Assembly (NCBI GenBank): GCA_020060625.1
Contig: JAGUZU010000075.1
Span: 17,785-81,784 of the forward strand
Source of the DNA: Anaerolineales bacterium
GTDB lineage: Bacteria; Chloroflexota; Anaerolineae; Anaerolineales; Villigracilaceae
Direction: 5' to 3'
DNA: 64,000 nucleotides
This document shows, in pieces, positions 52,212 to 59,653 of the stretch. Each line of letters begins with the position of its first letter. The first letter of the stretch is position 1. Below the pieces are notes generated by a model that saw nothing but the letters and a program-made list of their open reading frames with translations, ran no database searches and was not told the origin of the DNA. A program made the translations under genes and the position numbers.

Positions 52212-52220
52212 GGAAAACCC

Positions 52221-52571
52221 ATGAAAAACCTGCATAAATTCGAAGAATTTCTTCTTTTTTGCCTCGCCCTGCTCCTTTTTTCGGAATTGGATTACTCCTG
52301 GGGACTTTTCGCCCTGCTCTTCTTTACGCCCGACCTGAGTATGCTGGGCTATCTGACAAATCCCCGCTTCGGCGCCTGGACCTATAACCTGATCCACCAC
52401 AAAGGATTTGGGATTACGCTGTATGCTTTGGGCTACCTATTGACCATTCCCTGGCTGATGTTCGCAGGGACGCTGCTCTTCGCCCACTCCAGCCTTGACC
52501 GCGTCCTCGGCTACGGCTTGAAGCGCGAAGATTCTTTCCAGAACACGCATTTGGGGAGGATTGGGAGGTAA
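52221..52571 (+). CDS. DUF4260 family small membrane protein
   Basis: A 116-residue protein with four hydrophobic segments and the DUF4260 landmarks: FFTPDLSMLGYL, GAWTYNLIHHKG and the C-terminal HSSLDRVLGYGLKREDSFQNTHLGRIG. The function of the family is not known. The ATG is 9 bases after the last TTATCCACA site, and the A of the site (52211) leads into GGAAAA, which serves as a weak ribosome site; binding of DnaA here could block transcription or initiation. Not obviously part of glycan synthesis. Confidence 0.87.
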   Translation: MKNLHKFEEFLLFCLALLLFSELDYSWGLFALLFFTPDLSMLGYLTNPRFGAWTYNLIHHKGFGITLYALGYLLTIPWLMFAGTLLFAHSSLDRVLGYGLKREDSFQNTHLGRIGR

Positions 52572-52572
52572 T

Positions 52573-53406
52573 ATGGATAAAGAATTAATTCCATCGCGCC
52601 CCGCAGAATTCGAAGATCGTTTTCGATTATATCTGGATGAATCGGGCGATCATGTATTTCGTGAAACCGTGGAAATTGCCCATCGTTTTCTTTGTTTGTT
52701 AGGTTGTTGGTTTAAGAACCCGGATTACCTTCGTTTCCATGAAGCGCTTGAGGGATTAAAACAACGGCATTTTCATCACCACCCGGACAATCCTGTGATT
52801 TTGCATCGCGAAGATATGATCAATGCCCGCAGGGTCTTCAAGATTTTGCAAGAGGAGAAAAAACGCGCCGAATTCGATAACGACCTGTTAGGTATTATTC
52901 GGGAAGCAGACTTTAAAGTGGTGGCTGTCGTTATTGATAAAGCTGCCCTGCGGGCGTCGTATGGAGAATCCGCCGCGCACCCTTATCACCTTGGTTTGGG
53001 ATTTGTGTTGCAGCGGTTTGCGGGTTATCTAAATCGAATAAATCGTGTGGGTAACGTAATGGCAGAATCGCGCGGCGGCAGGGAGGATATGCTGCTGCAG
53101 GAATCATATATTCGAGTTTACGAACATGGCATTTGGGGGGTAACCTCGGCTTCTTCGTTTCAGTCTGCGCTTTCCTCCCGCAAACTAAAACTTCGTAACA
53201 AAAAAGCAAATATCTCCGGCCTGCAACTTGCGGACTTGCTTGGGCATCCTGCAAAGATGTGGGCGTTGCGGCACTATGGGATTGTCAATGAAGAGCCTGC
53301 TCCTTTTGCCAGCCGCCTGATGAAAATTGTGGGGGAAAAATTCAACCGTCAACTTTACAACAAGAAATTGGAGGGGTATGGGATCGTACTTTACCCCAAA
53401 AAATAA
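52573..53406 (+). CDS. DUF3800 domain protein
   Basis: ATG 52573 follows GGGAGGT; it gives 277 residues. FRLYLDESGDHVF near the N-terminus and the late ISGLQLADLLGHPA segment are the two conserved acidic blocks of DUF3800, a family with an RNase H-like fold often found on mobile or accessory DNA. The catalytic role is unproven. It starts one base after the DUF4260 stop. It breaks the run of glycan genes and is followed by hairpins, so this pair of genes looks like an insertion into the cluster. Confidence 0.85.
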   Translation: MDKELIPSRPAEFEDRFRLYLDESGDHVFRETVEIAHRFLCLLGCWFKNPDYLRFHEALEGLKQRHFHHHPDNPVILHREDMINARRVFKILQEEKKRAEFDNDLLGIIREADFKVVAVVIDKAALRASYGESAAHPYHLGLGFVLQRFAGYLNRINRVGNVMAESRGGREDMLLQESYIRVYEHGIWGVTSASSFQSALSSRKLKLRNKKANISGLQLADLLGHPAKMWALRHYGIVNEEPAPFASRLMKIVGEKFNRQLYNKKLEGYGIVLYPKK

Positions 53407-53407
53407 A

Positions 53408-53469
53408 AGGGCCTCTTGCGAGACCCTCTTACGCTCGCCCCTGCGGGCGATCCACCTCCGCTAAGCGGA
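53408..53469. repeat. Three consecutive hairpins after the DUF3800 gene
   Basis: AGGGCCTC-TTGC-GAGACCCT (53408-53427, one mismatch), CGCCC...GGGCG (about 53436-53449) and TCCGCT-A-AGCGGA (53457-53469). The first is followed by CTT only. They probably end the DUF3800 transcript or are a compound dispersed repeat. AT-rich sequence (53470-53540) follows and may hold the promoter of the next operon; no clear -35/-10 pair is called. Confidence 0.6.
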
Positions 53470-53550
53470 TTAACATTATTATACAACCGATTTTATGAAT
53501 TTTTCATTGCAATTTTCTGAAATTAAAACTTCTCATCCCGGAGGAACAAA

Positions 53551-54621
53551 ATGGAAATCAAATTCGGAAACCACACTATCGGCTTGAACCATCCCACCTA
53601 TTTCATCGCCGACATTGCCGCGAACCATGATGGCGATATTGAACGTGCGAAGAAGCTGATTCGCCTGGCGAAGGAAGCGGGCGCGGATGCCGCCAAGTTC
53701 CAGAATTTCGACGCGCCGAAAATTGTCTCTGATTATGGCTTCAAAGCCATGAGCGGCGGGCAGGTTTCGCACCAGGCGGCGTGGAAAAAATCGGTATTTG
53801 AAGTGTACAAAGGCGCTTCCATTCCATTTGAATGGTCAATGACTCTGGTCGAAGAATGTAACGAAGTCGGCATTGACTATTTCTCCTCGCCGTATGATTT
53901 TGGGGCGATTGACTTTCTCGACCAGTATGTGGAAGTTTATAAAGCCGGCTCCGGCGAAATTGACTGGATCGAAGCGCTCGAGCGCATGGCGTCCAAAGGC
54001 AAGCCCTTCTTCGTCGCCACCGGCGCTTCAGATATTGGCGACGTGCAACGGGCTGTCCATGCGATTCTCAAACTTAATAAGCAGTTGGTTTTAATGCAAT
54101 GCAATACCAATTACACCGCCAGCCCAAACAACTACGACCACTTGCATTTGAATGTTCTCAAAACTTACGCTGTCATGTTCCCCGATGTGATTCTGGGCTT
54201 GTCCGACCACACCCATTCTGTTGCCCCCGTCCTCGGCGCGGTGACGTTGGGCGCGCGCGTGATCGAACGTCACTTCACCGACAGCAACGACCGCGAAGGT
54301 CCCGACCACAAATTTGCGATGAATCCCGAAAACTGGGCGAAGATGGTCGAAGAGACCCGTCTGCTTGAACGCTCGCTCGGCAGTTCGGATAAATTCATCG
54401 CCGACAATGAGCAGGATACAAAAGTCGTCCAACGCCGCTGCCTGCGCGCCGCGCGCGACATCAAGGCTGGCGAAGTTTTCACCCGCGACATGATTGACGT
54501 CCTGCGTCCCGCCACGATTGGCGCAATCAAACCGTATGAGATCGAGAACGTCATCGGCACCAAGTCGCTCGTTGATATGCCCAAGGGCAGAGAATTACGC
54601 TGGACGGATTTAGGCACTTAA
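53551..54621 (+). CDS. NeuB-family nonulosonate synthase, copy 3
   Basis: A 356-residue PEP-condensing synthase with a strong ribosome site (GGAGGAAC). Motifs: FIADIAANHDGDIERAKKLI (about 18-37), AAKFQNFDAPKIV, YKAGSGEIDW, GLSDHTHSVAPVLGAVTLGARVIERHF and a C-terminal SAF domain (AARDIKAGEVFTRDMIDVLRP). AKFQNF in place of KFQTH, and its distance from copies 1 and 2, suggest a third substrate. A pseudaminate-type product would fit the PseB-like gene at 50.1 kb and the SpsF-like gene at 58.8 kb, but the assignment is inference. Confidence 0.9.
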   Translation: MEIKFGNHTIGLNHPTYFIADIAANHDGDIERAKKLIRLAKEAGADAAKFQNFDAPKIVSDYGFKAMSGGQVSHQAAWKKSVFEVYKGASIPFEWSMTLVEECNEVGIDYFSSPYDFGAIDFLDQYVEVYKAGSGEIDWIEALERMASKGKPFFVATGASDIGDVQRAVHAILKLNKQLVLMQCNTNYTASPNNYDHLHLNVLKTYAVMFPDVILGLSDHTHSVAPVLGAVTLGARVIERHFTDSNDREGPDHKFAMNPENWAKMVEETRLLERSLGSSDKFIADNEQDTKVVQRRCLRAARDIKAGEVFTRDMIDVLRPATIGAIKPYEIENVIGTKSLVDMPKGRELRWTDLGT

Positions 54622-54663
54622 GTTCCATGTGTCAAGTTCCATGTTCCAAGTTGGGAGGTTGAG
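54620..54663 (+). repeat. Heptamer-periodic repeat, left arm of four-helix-bundle cassette 2
   Basis: AGTTCCA, TGTGTCA, AGTTCCA, TGTTCCA, AGTTGGG, AGGTTGA at 7-base steps. TGTCAAGTTCCA (54630-54641) is an exact inverted match to TGGAACTTGACA at 55064-55075. GGGAGG at the right end is the ribosome site of the four-helix-bundle gene. Confidence 0.88.
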
Positions 54664-55059
54664 ATGGCGGCGATTACGAGGTTTGAAGATTTAATTGCTT
54701 GGCAGGAGTCCCGCACATTGGTTAAATGGATTTACAAGAATACGTCAGATGGAACCTTTGCAAAAGATTATGGGATGCGTGACCAGATTCAACGTGCGGC
54801 TGTTTCTGTGATGACAAATATTGCTGAAGGGTTCGATTGCGAGTCTTCAGCGGAGTTTGCAAGATTTCTTAGTATAGCCCGTCGTTCGGCTGTGGAAGTT
54901 CAGCCTCTGCTTTACGCAGCTTTGGATGTTGAACATATCAATCAGGATATTTTCAAATCTCATTATGAACAGGCGAAAAAATGTAAAGCCTTGATTGGCG
55001 GTTTGAAACAAAGCGTCCTCAAGAATCCCCGGCGCAATAACGCACCGTCCCGTGCCTAA
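54664..55059 (+). CDS. Four-helix-bundle protein (S23/23S-rRNA intervening-sequence type), copy 2
   Basis: The 131-residue protein has FEDLIAWQESRTLVKWIY (about 6-23), KDYGMRDQIQRAAVSVMTNIAEGFD (about 32-56) and LYAALDVEHINQDIF, the same family as the 41.5 kb gene but well diverged. Like copy 1 it sits between two glycan genes, carries its ribosome site in the left repeat arm, and is followed by an inverted arm that runs straight into the start codon of the next gene. The function is unknown; the repeated arrangement suggests a link between this family and the heptamer repeats. Confidence 0.9.
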   Translation: MAAITRFEDLIAWQESRTLVKWIYKNTSDGTFAKDYGMRDQIQRAAVSVMTNIAEGFDCESSAEFARFLSIARRSAVEVQPLLYAALDVEHINQDIFKSHYEQAKKCKALIGGLKQSVLKNPRRNNAPSRA

Positions 55060-55083
55060 AACCTGGAACTTGACACTTGAAAC
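55060..55083 (-). repeat. Heptamer-periodic repeat, right arm of four-helix-bundle cassette 2
   Basis: ACCTGGA, ACTTGAC, ACTTGAA, ACATGAA at 7-base steps, the inverse of the left arm; TGGAACTTGACA is an exact 12-base inverted match. The ATG of the next gene lies within the last unit. Confidence 0.88.
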
Positions 55084-56202
55084 ATGAAACTCATTTATTT
55101 CTCCCTCGGCTACTCCACCCACGATTATCGTTTTCTCAAAGCCATCTCCGATGGCGGGCATGAAACATTTTTTGTTCAACTTGAAGGCAATGCCCGCCAG
55201 ATCGAAGACCGCCCCGTTCCAGAAAATGTAACCCAGGTACATTGGAGGGGTGGCAGGAAAAGATTTCAATGGCGCGACTTGCCCTCTTTGACCTTTGACT
55301 TTCGACGTTTGACCCGCGAAATCAAACCTGATCTCGTCCATGCGGGACCAATCCAAACCTGTGCCTTTATCGCCGTTCTCGCTGGCGCGAGCCCCATCCT
55401 CACCATGTCTTGGGGATTCGACTTGATGGATGATGCGCATAAAAATAAATGGTGGGAGTGGGTTACGCGTTACGTATTACGCCATACGGATTTCTTCACA
55501 AGCGATGCCAATGTCACCAACGACAAAGCCGTTGCCTATGGAATGAATCCAGAAAAGACCATTGTCTTCCCCTGGGGCGTGGACTTGGAACATTTCACGA
55601 AGAAAGAAGAAAGCGATGCCCTGAGCTTGTCGAAGGGAAAAGAGAGCGACGGGTTTGTCCTGTTTTGCAATCGCGCATGGGAGACGCGCTACGGTGTGGA
55701 TGTGCTTGCGCGCGCCTTTGTGAAGGTGGCGCAAAAGCGAGATGATGTTCGTCTGCTTCTGCTAAGTGGCGGCTCACAGGGAGCGAAACTCCGCAAAATT
55801 TTGCAGAGTGGCGGGGCGGAGGAATATGTCACCTTCGGCGGGCAGATTTCGCAGACGGATCTTCCGCGCTGGTATCATATGGCGGATTTGTACATCTCGC
55901 CTTCACATGTGGACGGTTCGTCCGTGTCGCTGATGGAGGCGTTGGCGTGTGGGCTGCCGTGTTTGGTTTCAGATATTCCCGCGAATAAAGAATGGGTATT
56001 TGAAAATGAAAACGGATGGCTGTTTCGTGATGGAGATGCGGATCAACTGGCGGAGAAGATTCTCGCGGCGATGAATCAGCGTGAGAAACTGCCTGAGATC
56101 GGCGAAGCAGCTCGCAGGTCCGCGGAGATGCGAGCGGATTGGAAAAAGAATGCCGCGGCGTTGATGAAGGTCTATAATCAAATGTCATTGCGAGGACGGT
56201 AG
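55084..56202 (+). CDS. GT4 family glycosyltransferase with repeat-derived insertions
   Basis: A 372-residue GT-B enzyme: LIYFSLGYSTHDYRFLKAI, HAGPIQTCAFIAVLAGASPI, MSWGFDLM, FPWGVDLEHF and SPSHVDGSSVSLMEALACGLPCLV (donor motif). Three pieces derive from repeats: LTFDFRRLTRE (heptamers, 55284-55314), VTRYVLRHT (heptamers, 55462-55488) and ALSLSKGKE (REP type, 55619-55637). The last residues MSLRGR and the stop lie in another hairpin repeat. The core motifs are intact. The start codon is inside the right arm of the four-helix-bundle cassette. Confidence 0.85.
   Translation: MKLIYFSLGYSTHDYRFLKAISDGGHETFFVQLEGNARQIEDRPVPENVTQVHWRGGRKRFQWRDLPSLTFDFRRLTREIKPDLVHAGPIQTCAFIAVLAGASPILTMSWGFDLMDDAHKNKWWEWVTRYVLRHTDFFTSDANVTNDKAVAYGMNPEKTIVFPWGVDLEHFTKKEESDALSLSKGKESDGFVLFCNRAWETRYGVDVLARAFVKVAQKRDDVRLLLLSGGSQGAKLRKILQSGGAEEYVTFGGQISQTDLPRWYHMADLYISPSHVDGSSVSLMEALACGLPCLVSDIPANKEWVFENENGWLFRDGDADQLAEKILAAMNQREKLPEIGEAARRSAEMRADWKKNAAALMKVYNQMSLRGR
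55284..55314 (+). repeat. In-frame heptamer repeat, TTTGACC type
   Basis: TTTGACC, TTTGACT, TTCGACG, TTTGACC at 7-base steps encode LTFDFRRLT in the GT4 gene. A second run, GTTACGC, GTTACGT, ATTACGC, CATACGG, follows at 55462-55489 and encodes VTRYVLRHT. Confidence 0.78.
55619..55637 (+). repeat. REP-type element inside a CDS (forward orientation)
   Basis: CCCTGAGCTTGTCGAAGGG, a 19-base near-palindrome encoding LSLSKG in the GT4 gene. The same element in the other orientation lies in the membrane-protein gene at 34104-34123. Confidence 0.88.
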
Positions 56203-56266
56203 TCCGAAGCAATCCCCCGATATCTATGAGATTGCTTCGTGGCGCTGAAGCGCCACTCGCAACGAC
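56184..56266. repeat. REP-like hairpin repeat, second family
   Basis: GTCATTGCGAGGACGGTAG on the left and CTCGCAACGAC on the right, with inner GAAGCAATC/GATTGCTTC arms (9 bases, perfect) and an extra GGCGCTGAAGCGCC hairpin. It covers the last six codons and stop (56202) of the GT4 gene and ends 13 bases before the next start. Confidence 0.9.
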
Positions 56267-56279
56267 ATGAAAGGACAAG

Positions 56280-57050
56280 ATGCTCACTAAAAAACAACTC
56301 ATCGATGGGTTTGGTCAAATTGGAATCAAGAACGGCGATACGATCATCGTGCATACGTCATACAAGTCGTTGGGCGGTGTGGAGGGCGGCGCGGATGCCG
56401 TCATCGACGCGTTCATTGAATTGGCGGGTAAAGACGGAACGGTGATGTTCCCCGCCTTTAATTTTCAATCGTGGACGGAGAATCATTATTTTGATATTTT
56501 GGAGACGCCGTCGAAGATGGGCGCGATCACCGAGCAGGCGCGCCTCCGACCTAACGCAAAGCGGACTCCGCACCCGATTTATAGTTTCTCTGTGATCGGT
56601 TCCCGCGCCGACGAATTTTCCAAAGCCGACGATGTGGAAGCCTATGGACCGAACTCGGCATTTGCGTTGTTCCATAAGATCAATGGAACCATTGTGAGCA
56701 TTGGCTTGGATTTCAACAGCACGTTCTCAATGCATCATTACATCGAATATAACGTGGGTTGTAATTACCGGCGTATCAAAGAGTTTTCTGGAATTTATGT
56801 CGGTTATGACCGCGCGCCTAAACTCAAGATGCATTCGATGTTCGTCCGCAAGGATGACACGGTGAAGACCTATATCAACCCCGGCATGAATGAACTGCTG
56901 GAAGCGGGTGTCATCAAGGAGGTGCAGGTGGGTGCGGCGAAAGTCCATTTTGCAACGGCGAACGATTTTTACGATAATATGTCTGTCATCGTGCGCGAAC
57001 ACCCTGAGAAACTTCATTACATCGAAGAGCCAAAATACCGGAAGTTTTAA
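56280..57050 (+). CDS. AAC(3)-family N-acetyltransferase
   Basis: The 256-residue protein has DTIIVHTSYKSLGGVEGGAD (about 20-39), TVMFPAFNF, HPIYSFSVIG and the conserved DFNSTFSMHHYIE (about 145-157), which holds the active-site histidines of the AAC(3)/YokD fold. True aminoglycoside-resistance enzymes share this fold, but the place in a glycan cluster beside NeuB-3 and an SpsF-like gene points to acetylation of an amino sugar. AAGGACAAG just upstream is a usable ribosome site. Catalysis on sugar nucleotides is inference. Confidence 0.87.
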   Translation: MLTKKQLIDGFGQIGIKNGDTIIVHTSYKSLGGVEGGADAVIDAFIELAGKDGTVMFPAFNFQSWTENHYFDILETPSKMGAITEQARLRPNAKRTPHPIYSFSVIGSRADEFSKADDVEAYGPNSAFALFHKINGTIVSIGLDFNSTFSMHHYIEYNVGCNYRRIKEFSGIYVGYDRAPKLKMHSMFVRKDDTVKTYINPGMNELLEAGVIKEVQVGAAKVHFATANDFYDNMSVIVREHPEKLHYIEEPKYRKF

Positions 57051-57074
57051 GAGCAATTCGCAGATGAGTTGTTT

Positions 57075-58400
57075 ATGAAACCCTACCCCTCCCTCAAATC
57101 CATCCTTGCAGATTTCTTCCCTCTGCACCGCACCCTCGCATCTGACGATCATGACAAAACGTTGGAGATCGTCGGCTCGTACATGCCTGATTCGTCAAAT
57201 TACACCATCGAGACCTATGCGCCGCTGACTCCCGTCTGGACGTGGAAAGTGCCTGAGCGATATGTTGTTCATGAGGCGTATCTGGAAACCGAAAACGGCG
57301 AACGCATCGTTGACTTCAAGGACAATCCGCTGCACATTGTTTCGTATTCATTGCCTGTTGATACGGTCTTGAGTTTTGAAGAACTCCAGCCGCATTTATA
57401 TTTCAACGAGAAACGTCCGCATACCGTGCCATGGGTCTTCAAATACTACGAACGTGACTGGGGATTCTGTCTGCCGAAAAACACCTTCGATAAACTACCA
57501 CGCAACAAGAAATATCACGCGGTCATCAACTGCGAATTCATTACCGACCCCAAACAGGGATTCAAGGTCGCTACGGCAGTCGTCCACCCCGAGGGCGGAC
57601 CCAACCCCGAAGCGGGCGAGTTCCTTGTGCAGGCGCATACCTGTCACCCGATGCAGGCGAACGATGACGGCGCGGGCGTGGTCAGCACCATTGAGTTGGC
57701 ACGGCGACTCGCGGAGAATCCGCTTCCGGCGGGCTCGATGAGCGTCCGCTTCTGGTTCGGACCGGAGACCATTGGCACCATTGCATGGCTGGCACACAAC
57801 GAGAGTCTGATTCCGAATCTGCGCGGCGGCATTTTCATGGAAATGACGGGGAATCAGAATCAGATCGCCTGGCATCACACCAGACAACATACTCATCTGC
57901 TCGACCGCATCACGCATCACGTTTTACGCGACACGGAGCACGACGAACGCGACTTCGCCACCGCCCCTGCCAACGATGAACGCGTCATCAACGGACCGGG
58001 CGTCAACGTGCCGTGTATCTCGCTCAATCGCTTTCCTTATGACGAATATCACACCACCGATGACAATCTCGACATCATGCACGAAGACATGCTCGTTGGC
58101 GCGGCGCAAACTGCCGAAGAGATCATCCGCATTTATGCCAGCAATTACATTCCCAAACGCACCTTCCGCGGACCAGTCTTCCTCAGCGGCTACGGTCTCT
58201 GGGTGGACTGGCGCGATAATTGGGCACTCAACCGCGCTATCGAAAAGATCATGATGCGCTTTGAAGGTCAGCATACCGTCTTTGATATTGCCGAACAGGT
58301 CGGGCTCGATTATCAAACCGTCCGCGACTATGTTGAAAAATTTAGAGTTAAGGGATTTGTAATCCCCCAGCCGATCCCATCCGAAGCGCAAACCGCGTAA
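57075..58400 (+). CDS. DUF4910/M28-like aminopeptidase-fold protein with C-terminal winged helix
   Basis: The protein (about 441 residues from ATG 57075) has zinc-peptidase-like blocks: VQAHTCHPMQANDDGAG (about 190-206), FWFGPETIGTIAW and YDEYHTTDDNLDIM. Together with the inserted beta domain these match DUF4910/DUF2172 proteins. The C-terminal 60 residues (HTVFDIAEQVGLDYQTVRDYVEKF) form a helix-turn-helix. Such genes recur in polysaccharide clusters without a proven role; removal of an acetyl or amino-acyl group is possible. THHVLRDTEHD (about 283-293) is encoded by a CGCATCA heptamer run (57904-57936). Confidence 0.82.
   Translation: MKPYPSLKSILADFFPLHRTLASDDHDKTLEIVGSYMPDSSNYTIETYAPLTPVWTWKVPERYVVHEAYLETENGERIVDFKDNPLHIVSYSLPVDTVLSFEELQPHLYFNEKRPHTVPWVFKYYERDWGFCLPKNTFDKLPRNKKYHAVINCEFITDPKQGFKVATAVVHPEGGPNPEAGEFLVQAHTCHPMQANDDGAGVVSTIELARRLAENPLPAGSMSVRFWFGPETIGTIAWLAHNESLIPNLRGGIFMEMTGNQNQIAWHHTRQHTHLLDRITHHVLRDTEHDERDFATAPANDERVINGPGVNVPCISLNRFPYDEYHTTDDNLDIMHEDMLVGAAQTAEEIIRIYASNYIPKRTFRGPVFLSGYGLWVDWRDNWALNRAIEKIMMRFEGQHTVFDIAEQVGLDYQTVRDYVEKFRVKGFVIPQPIPSEAQTA
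57904..57936 (+). repeat. In-frame heptamer repeat, CGCATCA type
   Basis: CGCATCA, CGCATCA, CGTTTTA, CGCGACA at 7-base steps encode ITHHVLRDT in the DUF4910 gene. Confidence 0.7.
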
Positions 58401-58430
58401 AATCCTTAGACATTTAACAAAGGAGTAACA

Positions 58431-58757
58431 ATGGTCATCACATTTATCTTTGCATTTGCACTGGCATTTGCTGCCGCCTTTTTCGCCCTCCAAAACCCAT
58501 CCATCGTCACCGGAAACTTTTTTGGCTTGGCCATTCAAGGCTCGCTGGCAGTCTTTGTGCTGGCTGGGCTTGCCGTTGGATTTTTGATCGGTGTTCTGGT
58601 CATGCTGCCCGGTCGCATCAAAAGCGGGCTGGCAAATTCACGCAACCGCAAAAAGATCGCAGAGTTGGAAGCAGGTATGGGTTCGCGTAAACCGGCTGCG
58701 GTTGAGAAAGAACCGCGCAAGCCCGCTCTCGAAGAGACGCCTAAGAACGATCAATGA
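58431..58757 (+). CDS. LapA-domain (DUF1049) small membrane protein
   Basis: A 108-residue protein with two membrane helices (about 3-20 and 34-56) separated by NPSIVTGNFFGLAIQGSL, the LapA/DUF1049 hairpin, then a charged cytoplasmic tail with KKIAELEAGM. The family helps assemble lipopolysaccharide in Gram-negatives; in this organism the role may be general envelope assembly. AAAGGAGTAACA is a strong ribosome site. Its last four bases overlap the next gene. Confidence 0.85.
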   Translation: MVITFIFAFALAFAAAFFALQNPSIVTGNFFGLAIQGSLAVFVLAGLAVGFLIGVLVMLPGRIKSGLANSRNRKKIAELEAGMGSRKPAAVEKEPRKPALEETPKNDQ

Positions 58758-59602
58758 AACCTCGCGTCGTTGCCATCATTCAAGGACGCATGTCCTCTTC
58801 CCGCCTGCCGGGGAAAATTCTTGCCGATATTGGCGGGCAGCCGATGTTGAGCCGAGTTTACATTCGGACATCACGGGCGACGACTCTTGACGAAGTTATC
58901 TTTGCCACGACGACAGACGCCTCTGACGACCCTGTAGCGGAATACTGCGATTTCTCGGGCATTCCCTTCACCCGCGGCAGTTTGTACGACGTGTTGGACA
59001 GGTATTATCAAACCGCCAAAGAAGCCAAAGCGGACGTGGTCGTTCGCATCACAGCCGATTGCCCGGTCATTGACCCTGAACTGATCGACAATGTGGTCAA
59101 CACCCTGCTCGAAGATGAATATGATTTCGTCTGCAACCGTCTGCCTCCGCCGTGGACTCGTACTTATCCCATCGGCTTGGATGTGGAAGCCTGCACTTTC
59201 AAAGCCTTGAAGAAAGCCTGGAAGGAAGCCAAAGAACCCCAGCACCGCGAGCACGCCATGCCGTATTTCTACGAAGGCGTACAATTCGAGTCAAAGGTCA
59301 AAGGTCGCAAGTCAGACCTTCGACGTTCGACCTTTGACCTTGAACAAGGAGTCTCTCCGCGTGGGTTCCGTGTTGCCCTGCTTCACAACCCAACCGACTT
59401 TGGCGATTACCGCTGGACGGTGGATACGCCCGAAGACCTCGAATTCATGCGAGAAATTTATTCTCGTTTTGATGGACGCGACGATTTCACCTGGAATGAA
59501 GTTCTGGATTTAGTCCATGACAATCCTGACTTGATGAAGATCAATGCAGGCGTGGAACATAAGACTTTGAAAGATATTGATAAAAGAGCGTTGAAAAGTT
59601 AG
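58754..59602 (+). CDS. SpsF-like cytidylyltransferase with repeat-derived insertion
   Basis: The 282-residue protein has AIIQGRMSSSRLPGKILADI (about 7-26), the NTP-binding loop, followed by RITADCPVIDPELID (about 97-111) and YRWTVDTPEDLEFM (about 222-235). It matches SpsF/CMP-KDO-synthetase-like proteins that activate nonulosonates such as pseudaminate. The family is usually near 245 residues; part of the excess, SKVKGRKSDLRRSTFDLEQG (about 178-197), is encoded by a heptamer hairpin at 59290-59345. It may activate the product of NeuB-3. Confidence 0.86.
   Translation: MKPRVVAIIQGRMSSSRLPGKILADIGGQPMLSRVYIRTSRATTLDEVIFATTTDASDDPVAEYCDFSGIPFTRGSLYDVLDRYYQTAKEAKADVVVRITADCPVIDPELIDNVVNTLLEDEYDFVCNRLPPPWTRTYPIGLDVEACTFKALKKAWKEAKEPQHREHAMPYFYEGVQFESKVKGRKSDLRRSTFDLEQGVSPRGFRVALLHNPTDFGDYRWTVDTPEDLEFMREIYSRFDGRDDFTWNEVLDLVHDNPDLMKINAGVEHKTLKDIDKRALKS
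59290..59345. repeat. In-frame heptamer hairpin inside the SpsF-like gene
   Basis: GTCAAAG, GTCAAAG, GTCGCAA, GTC on the left; CTTCGA, CGTTCGA, CCTTTGA, CCTT on the right. Both arms of the hairpin are present inside a single coding sequence. Confidence 0.87.
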
Positions 59603-59653
59603 AAAGTTGGAAGGTTTCAACGTTTTGACATTCAAACCTGTAAACTTGTAAAC
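59603..59653 (+). repeat. Short heptamer-like spacer repeat
   Basis: AAGTTGG, AAGGTTT followed by TTCAAAC, CTGTAAA, CTTGTAA units; weaker periodicity than elsewhere. It runs to the ATG at 59654, which has no clear ribosome site. Confidence 0.6.

Noticed and set aside
56280..57050. Aminoglycoside resistance gene
   Set aside because: The AAC(3) fold is shared with sugar-modifying acetyltransferases, and every close neighbour is a glycan gene.
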